In this document: positions 48,684 to 58,448 of the stretch, piece by piece
How positions within the stretch are numbered: position 1 is the stretch's first letter
Layout: each line of letters starts with the position of its first letter
Source of the DNA: Flavobacterium muglaense
GTDB taxonomy: Bacteria; Bacteroidota; Bacteroidia; Flavobacteriales; Flavobacteriaceae
Direction: 5' to 3'
DNA: 64,000 bases
NCBI RefSeq assembly: GCF_014305155.1
Contig: NZ_JACRUK010000009.1
Span: forward strand, 1-64,000
The notes under the pieces: generated by a model
Database searches by the model: none
Told to the model about the DNA's origin: nothing
The model's input: the letters and a program-made list of their open reading frames with translations, nothing else
Program-made: the position numbers and the translations under genes

Positions 48684-48762
48684 TGTCAAATCGAGCGCAG
48701 TCGAGATGTTTTTAATTTACTATTTTCTAGAATTGAAGGGTTTCGACTCGCTCAACCTGACA
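48684..48762. repeat. Dispersed GAGCG..GTCGA palindromic element
   Basis: TGTCAAATCGAGCGCAGTCGA (starting 48684) is the imperfect complement of the sequence TCGACTCGCTCAACCTGACA ending near 48762. The spacer is about 35 nt. This pattern recurs in many flavobacterial genomes. It lies between the broken gntR and the SDR gene. Confidence 0.55.
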
Positions 48763-48845
48763 AAAAAGCGAAGACTTTATACAGCTGTTTCTAAAGATGA
48801 ATTGGGATTACGTAGTCATTAATTATTTCGACTTCCTTTTTAATG

Positions 48846-49556
48846 CTAACTAATGTCGCAGTACTCGTATAGTAACTTGAAATGTTCTTTCATTCTTTTT
48901 TTGGCCAATTTTGGATTTTGATCCCGAATGGCTTCGTAGATTTCTGTGTGCTCCTTGATTCTCAAATCATCTAGCTGGTTGTATTCTACATGGTACTTCT
49001 TAAAATCTACAATAATTTGCGGTGTGATGGCAATCATAATTTGGTTCATGGTAATATTATCACTGGCTTTGGCTATAGCCAAATGAAATAATAAATCTTC
49101 CTACACGGCATCTTCACCAGACAGTATCTTTTTTTCATGTGCATCCAAGGCTTTTTTAATATTTGCTAAGCCTTCGTTTGTGCGTTTTTTTGCCGCCGAC
49201 TTCACCGCTTTTAATTCTAATACAATTCTAGTTTCAACTAAAGATTTAAAACTGGGTACTCCAAGATTTAAAATATCTTCAATCATTCCGTTCATAGCAA
49301 TGCTACCAATATTGGGAATAAAAGTCCCGCTTTGAGGCAGTGATTGTAAGATTCCATAGGATTCTAATTTCAAAATGGCCGTATGAATACTTCTTCTGCT
49401 TACTCCAAATTTCTCGGCTAATTCTCGCTCCGGTGGCAATCGATCACCTGGTTGTAAATTTTTCTTGTTTATTAATTCATTGATTTGACTAATGATGGTA
49501 TTAACACGCGCAGTTATTTCTAAATTTTCGTTTTTCGAAAGGATATCTAAGTTCAT
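48846..49556 (-). pseudogene. FadR-subfamily GntR regulator, interrupted by one in-frame stop
   Basis: A paralog of the regulator at 40493-41200. The frame reads from 49556 to 48846 but is cut by TAG at 49101-49103 (reading GEDAV-stop-EDLLFHLAIAKAS; the intact paralog has GEDAVQEDLIFHLAIAKAS). A single CAG to TAG change fits, because the paralog has Gln at that place. The N-terminal part (151 residues) keeps the winged helix (LPPERELAEKFGVSRRSIHTAI). The remaining 78-residue piece holds most of the FCD metal-site region. The truncated product could still bind DNA but lacks ligand sensing. Confidence 0.85.
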
Positions 49557-49643
49557 ATTCTACAAAATAGTATTAAATTGAAGCGACAAAATCATTGGGT
49601 AACTGCTTTATTTTAATGAATTGGCTATTTCTAAATCACTTAG

Positions 49644-51998
49644 TTATTTAGTGCTTTTTTGATCTATAATTCCTAAGTCTAGTTTATCAGTTCCTTTGCC
49701 TTTTAGTGGCGAATCATCCAATAACTTAAAAGTTTCACTATCATATGAAGGTTTCAATTCCCAAAGATTTTCTACAGTGTATTTTTGATCTCCCGTAACT
49801 TCAAGTTTACCGGACTCGTAGAAATCATTATTTAGAATGTTAACTACTGGCTCTCCTACTACTAAATGCATATTTACCGGCTTGGTTTTATTAAAAATAT
49901 TATTTTCAATAGCAATAACTTGGACTCCGTATAAAGAAATGGCCGCTCCATATTTATTTCTAGTTCCAAAACCTACATGGTCTAAAACATTGTGATCCAC
50001 ATCTAAGAAAGGACCAAAAGTACTTTCGTCTGTTCCTCCTCTGTAAATTCGTATAGCACTACCTTGTACGTCTTTCAGGATATTGTTTTTCATTATAAAA
50101 TGCTCCACATTATAAGCTCCAATATCATCGGTTTCGGTATCTAATGCGGCGATGTGACCAGTAATATTCTTGAATTTTGAATTCTGAATACTAATTGTAT
50201 CGGCAAAGGTTCCCTTAGCCACTCGTAGCACATCAAAAGAATGATTTACGATCAAATTTTCGAAAACACATTTATCGATAAACAACTTATAGTTTTCGAT
50301 CATCGAATTCTTGCTGGTAGTAATCACTGAATTTGCAGCATAATCTGGCGAACTCGCTCCATCAAATTTTAAATTATCTAAGGACATACTTCCGCCATTT
50401 TGAATTTCGAAAGCCATCATTCTTTCGAATAAAATAGTTGCTTTTTCTGCTCCCGAAGTTTTAAAAGTCAATGGATGTTTGATCTCAACCACTTTGGTAA
50501 ACACATATTCCCCACCCGATTGAAGTTCAATAATATCACCCGGCTGAGAATTTGTAGCAGCATCAAATACCGTGTTGATTCCTGGTTTTGCAACAATGGT
50601 TTTTCCCGAATTTAAAGCGATGGTTTTATCTGCTTTAGCGTACCAAGTAGTTCCCGTATTGTCTTTAGTGGCAATAAGAGCACTAATTTCGATTTTAGTT
50701 TTAATTTTATTCGAAACAGGAATTAAAAACCCCTGCTTGTTTTTTACCAATTTCATGTCGGCCGTTGTGAAACCGTTTTTGAAAGTAGTGGAGGTGTTTT
50801 TACTTAAAATATTATCTTTAAAAGTGATACCGCTAATATCATCATAGGCCGTAAAAATATCTTTCTGCACATCATTGTAAAATATATTCCCTGACATTTC
50901 AGAGTTTTTTGGCGGCATACTTCTTTCGGCATCGCTACCGGCACACAGCTGAATATAGTCGCAATTAACAAAAGTATTGTTGTTTACTTTCGCTTTTATC
51001 ACTGGCACATAACGATTTGGTGGCGAATTTGGAACCCCATTCATCATGACAAAAGCACCTCTAAATCGGTAACCCGCCAATCCTATATGGTAATTATTGA
51101 TGACCGTTTGCGCTTCATTGATTACGCGAACACCACCGGTACTTGCCAAACCATTTCCAATAAACACATTACCATCAACCAAAGTTTCATTACCATGACG
51201 GATGGTTAAAGTTCCTGTACATTCAAAAAACATATTGTATTTATAGGTGTTCTGACAGGATTTATTGGAGATAATTTCATGTTCACCATCACATCTGTCA
51301 AAATAATTAGACTCCACCACCGTTTTAGAATTTTCCAATGCATTATGACTTGTACCGATTCTTAAGGTTTCGCCCCCATTATTTCCATAAGTAGGTCGTG
51401 GCCCAAAATAGTTGTGGTCTATTTTATGATTGTTTTCGATACTTCCTTTGGTATCCAAACCAACAATCATGGTTACTCCTAAATTCTTTTTACCTTCAAT
51501 ATGATTGTGATCTATTCGATTGTTTTTTCCATAAATAGCAACCCAATAATCTTGCAACTGGCGTTCTGGATTGTTATAATTATCGATTACACACTCCGTT
51601 AAACGGCAATTATTAGCTAGTTCCTTTTTATTTTTTCGAAAAGAAATCACCTCGTTGGATGGTGTGTATCCGTTTTTAAAAACCAAACCTTTTACAATTA
51701 AATATTCTCCCGCAATTTGAAGATTGGAACGACCTTCCAAAGTAACTTTCCCAGCTTCTTCTACCGTTAAAGTGATCGGTTGTGCCGCCGTACCTTTTCC
51801 TTCAAATAGAAGTTCGGTATTTTTCCAAACGCCATTCGCTAGTACAATAACAGCTCCTGGTTTCGCGTTGGCAACGGCTTTGTTAAATTCAGCAGCGTTT
51901 TTAACTAAAATATCAGACTCCTTATTGTTTGCTTTCCATGAAGTCATCCCTACGATAATGACTATTGCTATTAAAAAACGACTAAGTAAATTTTTCAT
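49644..51998 (-). CDS. Polysaccharide lyase family 6 alginate lyase
   Basis: Exported alginate lyase of 784 residues with two parallel beta-helix regions. After the signal segment (about 1-22), the PL6 catalytic domain (about 30-420) carries the expected catalytic lysine in ISNKSC (Lys246) and arginine in TIRHGN (Arg267), plus RPTYGNNGGETLRIG. The second beta-helix (about 455-780; VDHNVLDHVGFGTRNKYGAA) resembles the non-catalytic C-terminal domain of two-domain PL6 enzymes. It lies 56 bp downstream of the gntK-gnd fusion. Likely acts in the periplasm or on the surface, releasing oligo- or monouronates. Confidence 0.92.
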   Translation of the reverse strand: MKNLLSRFLIAIVIIVGMTSWKANNKESDILVKNAAEFNKAVANAKPGAVIVLANGVWKNTELLFEGKGTAAQPITLTVEEAGKVTLEGRSNLQIAGEYLIVKGLVFKNGYTPSNEVISFRKNKKELANNCRLTECVIDNYNNPERQLQDYWVAIYGKNNRIDHNHIEGKKNLGVTMIVGLDTKGSIENNHKIDHNYFGPRPTYGNNGGETLRIGTSHNALENSKTVVESNYFDRCDGEHEIISNKSCQNTYKYNMFFECTGTLTIRHGNETLVDGNVFIGNGLASTGGVRVINEAQTVINNYHIGLAGYRFRGAFVMMNGVPNSPPNRYVPVIKAKVNNNTFVNCDYIQLCAGSDAERSMPPKNSEMSGNIFYNDVQKDIFTAYDDISGITFKDNILSKNTSTTFKNGFTTADMKLVKNKQGFLIPVSNKIKTKIEISALIATKDNTGTTWYAKADKTIALNSGKTIVAKPGINTVFDAATNSQPGDIIELQSGGEYVFTKVVEIKHPLTFKTSGAEKATILFERMMAFEIQNGGSMSLDNLKFDGASSPDYAANSVITTSKNSMIENYKLFIDKCVFENLIVNHSFDVLRVAKGTFADTISIQNSKFKNITGHIAALDTETDDIGAYNVEHFIMKNNILKDVQGSAIRIYRGGTDESTFGPFLDVDHNVLDHVGFGTRNKYGAAISLYGVQVIAIENNIFNKTKPVNMHLVVGEPVVNILNNDFYESGKLEVTGDQKYTVENLWELKPSYDSETFKLLDDSPLKGKGTDKLDLGIIDQKSTK

Positions 51999-52054
51999 AT
52001 TAATCTGTTGTGTTTAATGCGCACCTTTTTGGTACAATTCAATTAAAAATAATG

Positions 52055-53932
52055 TTACCAATTCGTATGATGAAATGTTCCTGACTCATCATCTGTTCGT
52101 TGATAGGTATGTGCGCCAAAATAATCGCGTTGGGCTTGTATGATATTTGCTGGTGAATTTGCGGTTGTATATCCATTGAAAAAATTAACAGCGTCACTCA
52201 AACAGGGAGCTGCTAATTCATTTAAAACACAATTTGCAACTACTGTGTTTATCGATGGTTTCAATAATTTGACCTGATCAATAATGGTTTTATGTTTCAA
52301 AATAGCATCCTCTTCCTTTAAAACCCCAATGAGTTCCACCATAAAGTCCGATCGAATGATGCAGCCATTTGTCCAGATTCTAGCTATTTCACTTAAGTTT
52401 AAATTCCACTTATACGCTTTCCCAGCATCAGCAATTAATTTAAATCCTTGATAATGATTTACAATTCTAGCAAACTGATAGGCTTCTAAAACTTTTTGAT
52501 GGTCTACAACCAATTCCTGATTTTCAGTAGTAAAATTGATGCTTGCTTGAATTCGGTCTTCTTTATAAAACGAGTTAAAACGGGCAAATAATGCAGTCGC
52601 AATCATACTGCTTGGCACTCCTAGTTGGGCCGTGGCAATGGTTGCCCAGTTTCCAGTTCCCTTATTTCCTGCTTTGTCGACAATTTTATTGACTAACCAA
52701 TCGTCTCCTTCTTTTTTTCGAAGAATAGCAATCGTGATTTCTAGTAAATAACTATTCGCTGTAGGTTGCCAAGATGCTAAAATGTCGGCAATTTTATCAG
52801 GAGCAGTTCCCATTCGATGAAAAATACTGTAGACCTCGGCCAACAATTGCATTTCTACATACTCTACACCATTATGAACCATTTTTACAAAATGACCACT
52901 ACCTTCTTCACCTATATAGGTACAACAAGGCAAGCCGTTCGCATCTTTGGCTGCGATTTTTTCTAAATAAGGTTGAACCAAATTGTAAATTTCTTTGTTT
53001 CCACCAGGCATAATCGAAGGTCCTTTTAGTGCGCCTTCTTCACCACCAGAAACACCAACACCAATAAAATGGATGTTTTTATTTTTTAATAGATCGTGAC
53101 GTTCTTTTGTGTCTAAATAATTGGAGTTTCCGCCATCAATCAAGATATCGCCATCAGTTAAAAACGGAACCAAATCGGCAATAACGCTATCAGTAGTTTT
53201 TCCTGCATTGACCATAAGCATGATTCTTCTAGGGGTTTGCAAGGAATTTGCAAAGGCTTCTAAATCAGAAAAAGCTTTTGCCGTTTGTAATTCCTCATGA
53301 TCGTTCTTGAAATTGGCAGCAACTGATTCCTCGACCCCAGCCACTTCTCTATTAAATATAGAAATATTGAATCCTTTTTGAGCTAAGTTTCTACTCAAAC
53401 TCTTTCCCATTACTCCCAATCCAAATAATCCAAATTCTGATTTCATTTCCATTTTCTTGGCTATTATTTCAACAATATCTTCGGGTTTTAAATCAATCTT
53501 AATTTCCAGTGCATTTAAGGGTTCTTCTAAAATATCAAACTGTGATTGCAATAAATCAGATTGCATATAATGGTTCTCTCTTTTATTTATTCGATCTAAA
53601 ATTTGGTCAAAACTTCCAGCCAAATGAATCCATTTTGTTTGATTTTGAATATCAGTACTTAAAATGTCTCTGTAGGATTGTTTTAAAGCCGAACAAACAA
53701 TAACACAACTGTTACTTTCTAGAGTTTCTTTGGCCAATTTATTGAGTGTAACCAACCAGCCGTAGCGGTCTTCATCATTCAGTGGCACGCCATTACTCAT
53801 TTTGTCAACATTGGATTGCGGATGAAAATCATCACCATCAAAAAAAGTAACTTTTAACCTTTTAGACAGCAATTGTCCAACCGTGCTCTTTCCGCAGCCA
53901 GATACACCCATTATAAAGATTACATTATTCAT
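52055..53932 (-). CDS. Bifunctional gluconokinase / 6-phosphogluconate dehydrogenase
   Basis: One 625-residue chain joins two consecutive enzymes. Residues 1 to about 160 are gluconokinase: P-loop GVSGCGKSTVGQ, DGDDFHPQSNVDKMSNG, and VIVCSALKQSYRD. Residues 163-625 are decarboxylating 6-phosphogluconate dehydrogenase: FGLFGLGVMGKSLSRN, VSGGEEGALKGPSIMPGG and KMVHNGVEY. Gluconate would thus become ribulose-5-phosphate and NADPH in one protein. It is the first gene of the alginate part-two operon and is preceded by two tandem TTGGTGAACCAA sites. Alginate breakdown normally goes via KDG, not gluconate, so its metabolic role here is unclear; NADPH supply for the SDR is one idea. Confidence 0.93.
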   Translation of the reverse strand: MNNVIFIMGVSGCGKSTVGQLLSKRLKVTFFDGDDFHPQSNVDKMSNGVPLNDEDRYGWLVTLNKLAKETLESNSCVIVCSALKQSYRDILSTDIQNQTKWIHLAGSFDQILDRINKRENHYMQSDLLQSQFDILEEPLNALEIKIDLKPEDIVEIIAKKMEMKSEFGLFGLGVMGKSLSRNLAQKGFNISIFNREVAGVEESVAANFKNDHEELQTAKAFSDLEAFANSLQTPRRIMLMVNAGKTTDSVIADLVPFLTDGDILIDGGNSNYLDTKERHDLLKNKNIHFIGVGVSGGEEGALKGPSIMPGGNKEIYNLVQPYLEKIAAKDANGLPCCTYIGEEGSGHFVKMVHNGVEYVEMQLLAEVYSIFHRMGTAPDKIADILASWQPTANSYLLEITIAILRKKEGDDWLVNKIVDKAGNKGTGNWATIATAQLGVPSSMIATALFARFNSFYKEDRIQASINFTTENQELVVDHQKVLEAYQFARIVNHYQGFKLIADAGKAYKWNLNLSEIARIWTNGCIIRSDFMVELIGVLKEEDAILKHKTIIDQVKLLKPSINTVVANCVLNELAAPCLSDAVNFFNGYTTANSPANIIQAQRDYFGAHTYQRTDDESGTFHHTNW

Positions 53933-54058
53933 ATTCGATTTATCTTTTTAAACTATTATCAATTTAACAGATCACAAAGCGCAAAAGCTATTGTTCCGGC
54001 CATTAGATTTAGCGTAAATGGCTAATTCCAATTTGAGGTTTTTTAGTACGTCAATAAA

Positions 54059-54083
54059 TTGGTGAACCAAATTGGTGAACCAA
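54059..54083. promoter_or_regulatory. Tandem putative GntR operators of the gntK-gnd/PL6 operon
   Basis: TTGGTGAACCAA occurs twice (54059-54070 and 54072-54083), centre to centre 13 bp. The TTGGT/ACCAA arms with a 2-bp spacer are the same as the palindrome upstream of susC (TTGGTTAACCAA). They lie about 130 bp upstream of the gntK-gnd start. Confidence 0.6.
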
Positions 54084-54224
54084 ATATAATATTAATTAAT
54101 TACTATTAAAATTTATTTTAGTATTAATGCGAATTTGACAAAAAAAACTACTAAATATTTGATTTTTAGAACCTAGATATATTTTTGACATATATCAACA
54201 TTCTCACCTAAAAGAATAATTTAC

Positions 54225-54359
54225 GTACGGACAAGTCGCGACTTGCCCCCCCAACCCTACGATAAAAAATCTTATTTCTAATATGGAGCTCGATCATTAT
54301 AATTTGAAAAATCACATTTTTTTTCACACAAGTACGGACAAGTCGCGACTTGTCCCTAC
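54225..54359. repeat. Two copies of a GTCGCGAC palindromic repeat
   Basis: Copy B has the perfect 20-bp palindrome GGACAAGTCGCGACTTGTCC (54336-54355). Copy A (54229-54248) differs in one base at the right arm. Both are followed by similar AT-rich tails (ATAAAAAATCTTATTT and ATAAAATATCTTATTT), so they are direct repeats of about 50 bp, spaced 107 bp. They look like a dispersed REP-like element. Confidence 0.6.
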
Positions 54360-54378
54360 GTCCTATCATAAAATATCT

Positions 54379-54386
54379 TATTTTTG
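54379..54386 (+). promoter_or_regulatory. -7 element of metG
   Basis: TATTTTTG matches TAnnTTTG, 20 bp before the metG ATG at 54406. It lies within the AT tail of repeat copy B, so the repeat may have supplied part of the promoter. Confidence 0.5.
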
Positions 54387-54405
54387 CACCCAATAAAATT
54401 GAATC

Positions 54406-56490
54406 ATGATACAGAATCCAAAAAGATATACGATTACTGCGGCATTGCCTTATACAAACGGACCCATTCACATTGGCCATTTAGCGGGTGTTTACGTGCC
54501 ATCCGATATTTATTCTCGTTACTTGAGATTGCAAGGTAGAGACGTTTTGTTTGTTTGCGGAAGCGACGAGCACGGTGTGGCTATTTCGATGAAAGCCAAG
54601 AAAGAAGGAATTAGTCCGCAAGAGGTAATTGATAAATACGATGGTATTATTCGCAAATCATTTATTGATTTTGGAATCTCATTTGATAATTACTCGAGAA
54701 CTTCGGCTAAAATTCATCATGATACGGCTCAAGATTTTTTTAAAAAATTGTACGATAATGGTGATTTTATAGAACAAGTAACGGAACAATTGTATGACGC
54801 AAAGGCAGATCAGTTTTTGGCAGACCGTTTTGTAACAGGAACTTGCCCTAAATGTGGCAACGAAGAAGCGTATGGTGATCAATGTGAGAAATGTGGATCT
54901 ACTTTGAATGCGACAGATTTAATAAACCCAAAATCGACTATAACTGGTGAAACTCCAATTATGAAATCAACGAAACACTGGTTTTTACCTTTGGATCGTT
55001 ATGAAGATTTCTTGAAAGAATGGATCTTAGTTGGACATAAAAATGACTGGAAACCTAATGTTTACGGACAAGTAAAATCGTGGATTGATGGCGGATTAGA
55101 ACCTCGTGCGGTTACGCGTGACTTGGATTGGGGAATTGATGTTCCTGTGACTGGTGCCGAAGGAAAAAAACTATATGTTTGGTTTGACGCTCCTATTGGA
55201 TACATCTCAGCTACTAAGGAATGGGCTTTACGCGAAGGAAAAGAATGGGAACCGTACTGGAAAGATCAAGATACCAAGCTAGTTCACTTTATTGGCAAGG
55301 ACAATATTGTTTTTCACTGTGTAATTTTCCCGGCGATGTTGAAAGCCGAAGGAAGTTACATTTTGCCAGACAACGTGCCTGCAAATGAGTTCTTAAACTT
55401 AGAAGGAAATAAATTATCGACTTCTAAAAACTGGGCGGTTTGGCTGCACGAATATTTGGAAGAATTTCCAGGACAGCAGGATGTATTGCGCTATGCATTG
55501 ACCTCAAACGCACCCGAAACAAAAGACAACGACTTTACTTGGAAAGATTTTCAAGCTAGAAATAACAATGAATTAGTAGCTATTTACGGGAATTTCATTA
55601 ACCGCGTGGTAGTTTTAACTAATAAATATTACAACGGGATTGTTCCTGCGCCAAACGAATTATCAGAAGTAGATGAAGCGACTTTAACAGAGTTGAAAGC
55701 ATATCCAGCTGTAATTTCGAGTTCTGTGGAGCGTTACCGTTTTAGAGAAGCGTTAGGAGAATTGATGAACGTAGCGCGTTTAGGAAATAAATATTTAGCC
55801 GATGAAGAGCCTTGGAAAGTGATCAAAGACAATCCAGAGCGTGTACAAACACAAATGTATGTAGCTTTGCAAATTGCGGCCGCGTTGAGTGCACTTTGCG
55901 AACCTTTCTTACCTTTTACAGCAACTAAATTATCGAGAATATTAAAAATCGAAAGTCCGTTGAACTGGAACAGCATTTCAGAAACTTCAGATTTATTGGT
56001 TGCGGGTCACCAAATAGGAGAAGCTGAACTATTGTTTGCAAAAATAGAAGACGAAGAAATTCAGAAACAAATTGACAAATTGGAAGCAACTAAAACGGCT
56101 AATATCGCCGAAAACAAAAAAGCTGAACCGCAAAAAGAAGCGATTCAATTTGATGACTTTGCCAAAATGGATTTGCGAGTTGGAACCATTATCGAGGCCG
56201 AAAAAATGTCTAAAGCAAATAAATTACTAGTGCTAAAAGTAGACACTGGTATTGATGTTCGTACGATAGTTTCGGGAATTGCTGAGAGCTTTAAACCGGA
56301 AGACATCATAGGAAAGCGAGTAACTGTATTAGTAAACCTAGCGCCTAGAGCACTACGCGGTGTAGAAAGTCAGGGAATGATCTTGATGTTTACAAATGCC
56401 GAAGGGAAATTAGTTTTTATTAATCCAGACACTTCGACTTCACTCAGTACAGGTTCTGACGGTGTTGCCAATGGTGAAACGATAAATTAA
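54406..56490 (+). CDS. metG: Methionine--tRNA ligase
   Basis: Class I aminoacyl-tRNA synthetase of 694 residues. The HIGH motif is HIGHLAG (about 22-28). The zinc-binding knuckles [19 protein letters not shown] lie near 147-165, and the KMSKS-equivalent KLSTSKNW near 340. An anticodon-binding domain follows, then a C-terminal Trbp111-like tRNA-binding domain (about 580-690; [20 protein letters not shown]) that dimerises the enzyme. The four-Cys zinc module is intact. Confidence 0.98.
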   Translation: MIQNPKRYTITAALPYTNGPIHIGHLAGVYVPSDIYSRYLRLQGRDVLFVCGSDEHGVAISMKAKKEGISPQEVIDKYDGIIRKSFIDFGISFDNYSRTSAKIHHDTAQDFFKKLYDNGDFIEQVTEQLYDAKADQFLADRFVTGTCPKCGNEEAYGDQCEKCGSTLNATDLINPKSTITGETPIMKSTKHWFLPLDRYEDFLKEWILVGHKNDWKPNVYGQVKSWIDGGLEPRAVTRDLDWGIDVPVTGAEGKKLYVWFDAPIGYISATKEWALREGKEWEPYWKDQDTKLVHFIGKDNIVFHCVIFPAMLKAEGSYILPDNVPANEFLNLEGNKLSTSKNWAVWLHEYLEEFPGQQDVLRYALTSNAPETKDNDFTWKDFQARNNNELVAIYGNFINRVVVLTNKYYNGIVPAPNELSEVDEATLTELKAYPAVISSSVERYRFREALGELMNVARLGNKYLADEEPWKVIKDNPERVQTQMYVALQIAAALSALCEPFLPFTATKLSRILKIESPLNWNSISETSDLLVAGHQIGEAELLFAKIEDEEIQKQIDKLEATKTANIAENKKAEPQKEAIQFDDFAKMDLRVGTIIEAEKMSKANKLLVLKVDTGIDVRTIVSGIAESFKPEDIIGKRVTVLVNLAPRALRGVESQGMILMFTNAEGKLVFINPDTSTSLSTGSDGVANGETIN

Positions 56491-56511
56491 AAAAAAATAA
56501 AAATATACCAG

Positions 56512-56565
56512 CACGAATTTCACTAATTTGCACTAATTTATTTGTGTAAATTAGTGAAATTCGTG
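56512..56565. repeat. Inverted repeat between metG and the EamA gene
   Basis: CACGAATTTCACTAATTT (56512-56529) and its perfect complement (56548-56565) make 18-bp arms around an 18-nt loop that itself repeats CACTAATTT. No T-run follows, so it is not a clear terminator. The motif is common in flavobacterial intergenic DNA, as I recall. Confidence 0.55.
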
Positions 56566-56591
56566 TATATAATAGAGAACAGCAAAAAGCA

Positions 56592-57473
56592 ATGACCAAT
56601 ACAAAACCAAGATTAGCACTCGCTTTCGGGATACTGTGTATTTCGATCTTTCCCATTTTAGTAAAACTGAGACTTACACCGGGATTAATATCCGCGTTTT
56701 ATAGAATGGCAATCGCTTTCTCATTGCTGCTACCTTATATGCTTATCACTAAAAAGTTTAAGCTCCCTCAAAAGAAATACATTTTATTAGCCATTATATG
56801 TGGGGTATTATTTGCCTCAGATGTTGCGGTTTGGAATATTGCCATTCAAGAATCAAGTGCTACGCAAGCATCGTTATTGACTAATTTGTCTCCGTTGTGG
56901 GTGGGAGTAATCTCTTATGTGTTTTTAAAAATTAAACCCGCTACTAATTTTTGGATCGGAACGATCGTTGCTTTACTTGGAATGATCTTATTAGTAGGTT
57001 TCGAATTTTTCCTAGAACTCAACTTTGACCATGCTTTTATACTAGCCGTCTTATCTGGTCTATTTTACTCGATTTATTTATTGGTCAGTAAAAAAGCATT
57101 GACACATATTGATGTACTTTCGTTTATGATGATTAGTTTACTGGCATCATCAATCTACTTAGCAATAGCTTGTTTACTAATGAATGAACCCTTTTCAGGA
57201 TTTAGTGATATGGGTTGGTTTGTATTATTACTTCAAGCAGTAGTTTGCCAATTGATGGCATGGTTATCCATTAGTTATGCTACGCAGCATATGCGCCCTA
57301 CCAGAGTTTCACTAAGCTTACTCGCTCAAGCAGTAATCACCGCACTTCTCGCCTGGGTATTTCTAGATGAAAAAATAACATTCAATATGGTTATAGGTGG
57401 AATGATATTATTATTAGGAATACGAATCACTTTTTACACAAAAAACATTATTACCCAAAAACCGACAACATAA
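56592..57473 (+). CDS. EamA-family (DMT superfamily) transporter
   Basis: Inner-membrane protein of 293 residues with ten predicted helices in two EamA repeats (about 5-135 and 150-285). Typical features are GLISAFYRMAIAFSLLLP in repeat 1 and LLAQAVITALLAWVFLDEKI near the end of repeat 2. The substrate is unpredictable; metabolite export is usual for the family. It lies between metG and a HAD phosphatase gene on the same strand. Confidence 0.88.
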   Translation: MTNTKPRLALAFGILCISIFPILVKLRLTPGLISAFYRMAIAFSLLLPYMLITKKFKLPQKKYILLAIICGVLFASDVAVWNIAIQESSATQASLLTNLSPLWVGVISYVFLKIKPATNFWIGTIVALLGMILLVGFEFFLELNFDHAFILAVLSGLFYSIYLLVSKKALTHIDVLSFMMISLLASSIYLAIACLLMNEPFSGFSDMGWFVLLLQAVVCQLMAWLSISYATQHMRPTRVSLSLLAQAVITALLAWVFLDEKITFNMVIGGMILLLGIRITFYTKNIITQKPTT

Positions 57474-57541
57474 CACCATTATAAAAGAGCCTTTGTTCAT
57501 CCCTAAAAAACCACAACTGCGTTTCTTTAAAAACAAAAAAC

Positions 57542-58228
57542 ATGACCGATTTTAAAATAATAGCCTTTGATGCCGACGATACTTTATTTGTCAACGAAAC
57601 CTATTTTGCGGAAGCAGAAGAAAAATTCTGTGCGCTAATGAGTGATTATCATTCTAAGCAAAGCATCTCTCAAGAGCTTTTCAAAACGCAAATCAATAAC
57701 TTACCCACTTATGGCTACGGAATAAAAGGCTATATTCTTTCGATGATTGAAGCAGCTATGGTTATTTCAAATAATACCATTCCGGTAGAAGCAATCAGTA
57801 AAATAATTCAATTCGGAAAAGAGTTGGCCGAAAAGCCAATTGAATTACTCGAAGGAGTCGAACAAACACTAGAGGCCTTATATGGTAAATACAAATTAGT
57901 TGTTGCAACAAAAGGAGATTTACTAGACCAACGTAGAAAGCTACACAAATCGGGTTTAGGAAAGTATTTTCATCACATCGAAGTCATGTCAGACAAGCAA
58001 GAAATCGACTATCTTGATTTAATCAAACGCTTAGACATCAAACCATCCGAATTCTTCATGATTGGCAATTCCCTTAAGTCGGATGTTTTACCGGTATTAG
58101 CGATTGGAGGTCACGCAGTTCATATTCCATTTCACACTACTTGGGCGCACGAAAAAATAGATCACAAGGTAGAACACCCTAATTTTAGGTCTCATTTTAA
58201 AATATCTGATGTTTTAAACACAATTTAG
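57542..58228 (+). CDS. HAD-superfamily phosphatase (YjjG-like)
   Basis: A 228-residue haloacid-dehalogenase-type hydrolase. Motif I is FDADDTLFVNE (nucleophilic Asp near 10), motif II VVATKGD, and motif IV MIGNSLKSDVLPVLAIGG. A helical cap lies between motifs I and II. Substrate unknown; nucleotide or sugar phosphates are common. Start ATG is 69 bp after the EamA gene stop. Confidence 0.9.
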   Translation: MTDFKIIAFDADDTLFVNETYFAEAEEKFCALMSDYHSKQSISQELFKTQINNLPTYGYGIKGYILSMIEAAMVISNNTIPVEAISKIIQFGKELAEKPIELLEGVEQTLEALYGKYKLVVATKGDLLDQRRKLHKSGLGKYFHHIEVMSDKQEIDYLDLIKRLDIKPSEFFMIGNSLKSDVLPVLAIGGHAVHIPFHTTWAHEKIDHKVEHPNFRSHFKISDVLNTI

Positions 58229-58416
58229 ACAAAAAAAATAATATATTCTTCCAAAAAATTAAATATCAGGGTCAAAAAATTAACACCTAAGCACAAAATT
58301 CCTCAAAATATTACCATTAAAATTATTGATGTCATAAAAAAAACATTAATTATTAAGAATAAAAATGATTTTTCACCTAATTGACCGTTTGAAATTTCTT
58401 ATTAAACATTATATCG

Positions 58417-58424
58417 TATTTTTG
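58417..58424 (+). promoter_or_regulatory. -7 element of the OmpA porin gene
   Basis: TATTTTTG matches TAnnTTTG, 24 bp before the ATG. A TTTG at 58388-58391 may serve as -33, but its spacing of 25 bp is long. Confidence 0.45.
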
Positions 58425-58448
58425 CGTAGAATTTAAATAAAAAATAAA

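Larger units (their letters stand above)
53933..54405. other. Intergenic region upstream of gntK-gnd and metG
   Basis: About 470 bp between divergent genes. It contains two tandem operators for the leftward operon (54059-54083), two copies of a palindromic repeat (54225-54247, 54332-54359), and a metG -7 box at its right end. No gene is apparent; open frames across the repeats are spurious. Confidence 0.5.

Noticed and set aside
54208-54480. 90-codon minus-strand frame across the repeats and the metG start
   Set aside because: It runs through palindromic repeats and antisense to metG; not protein-like.
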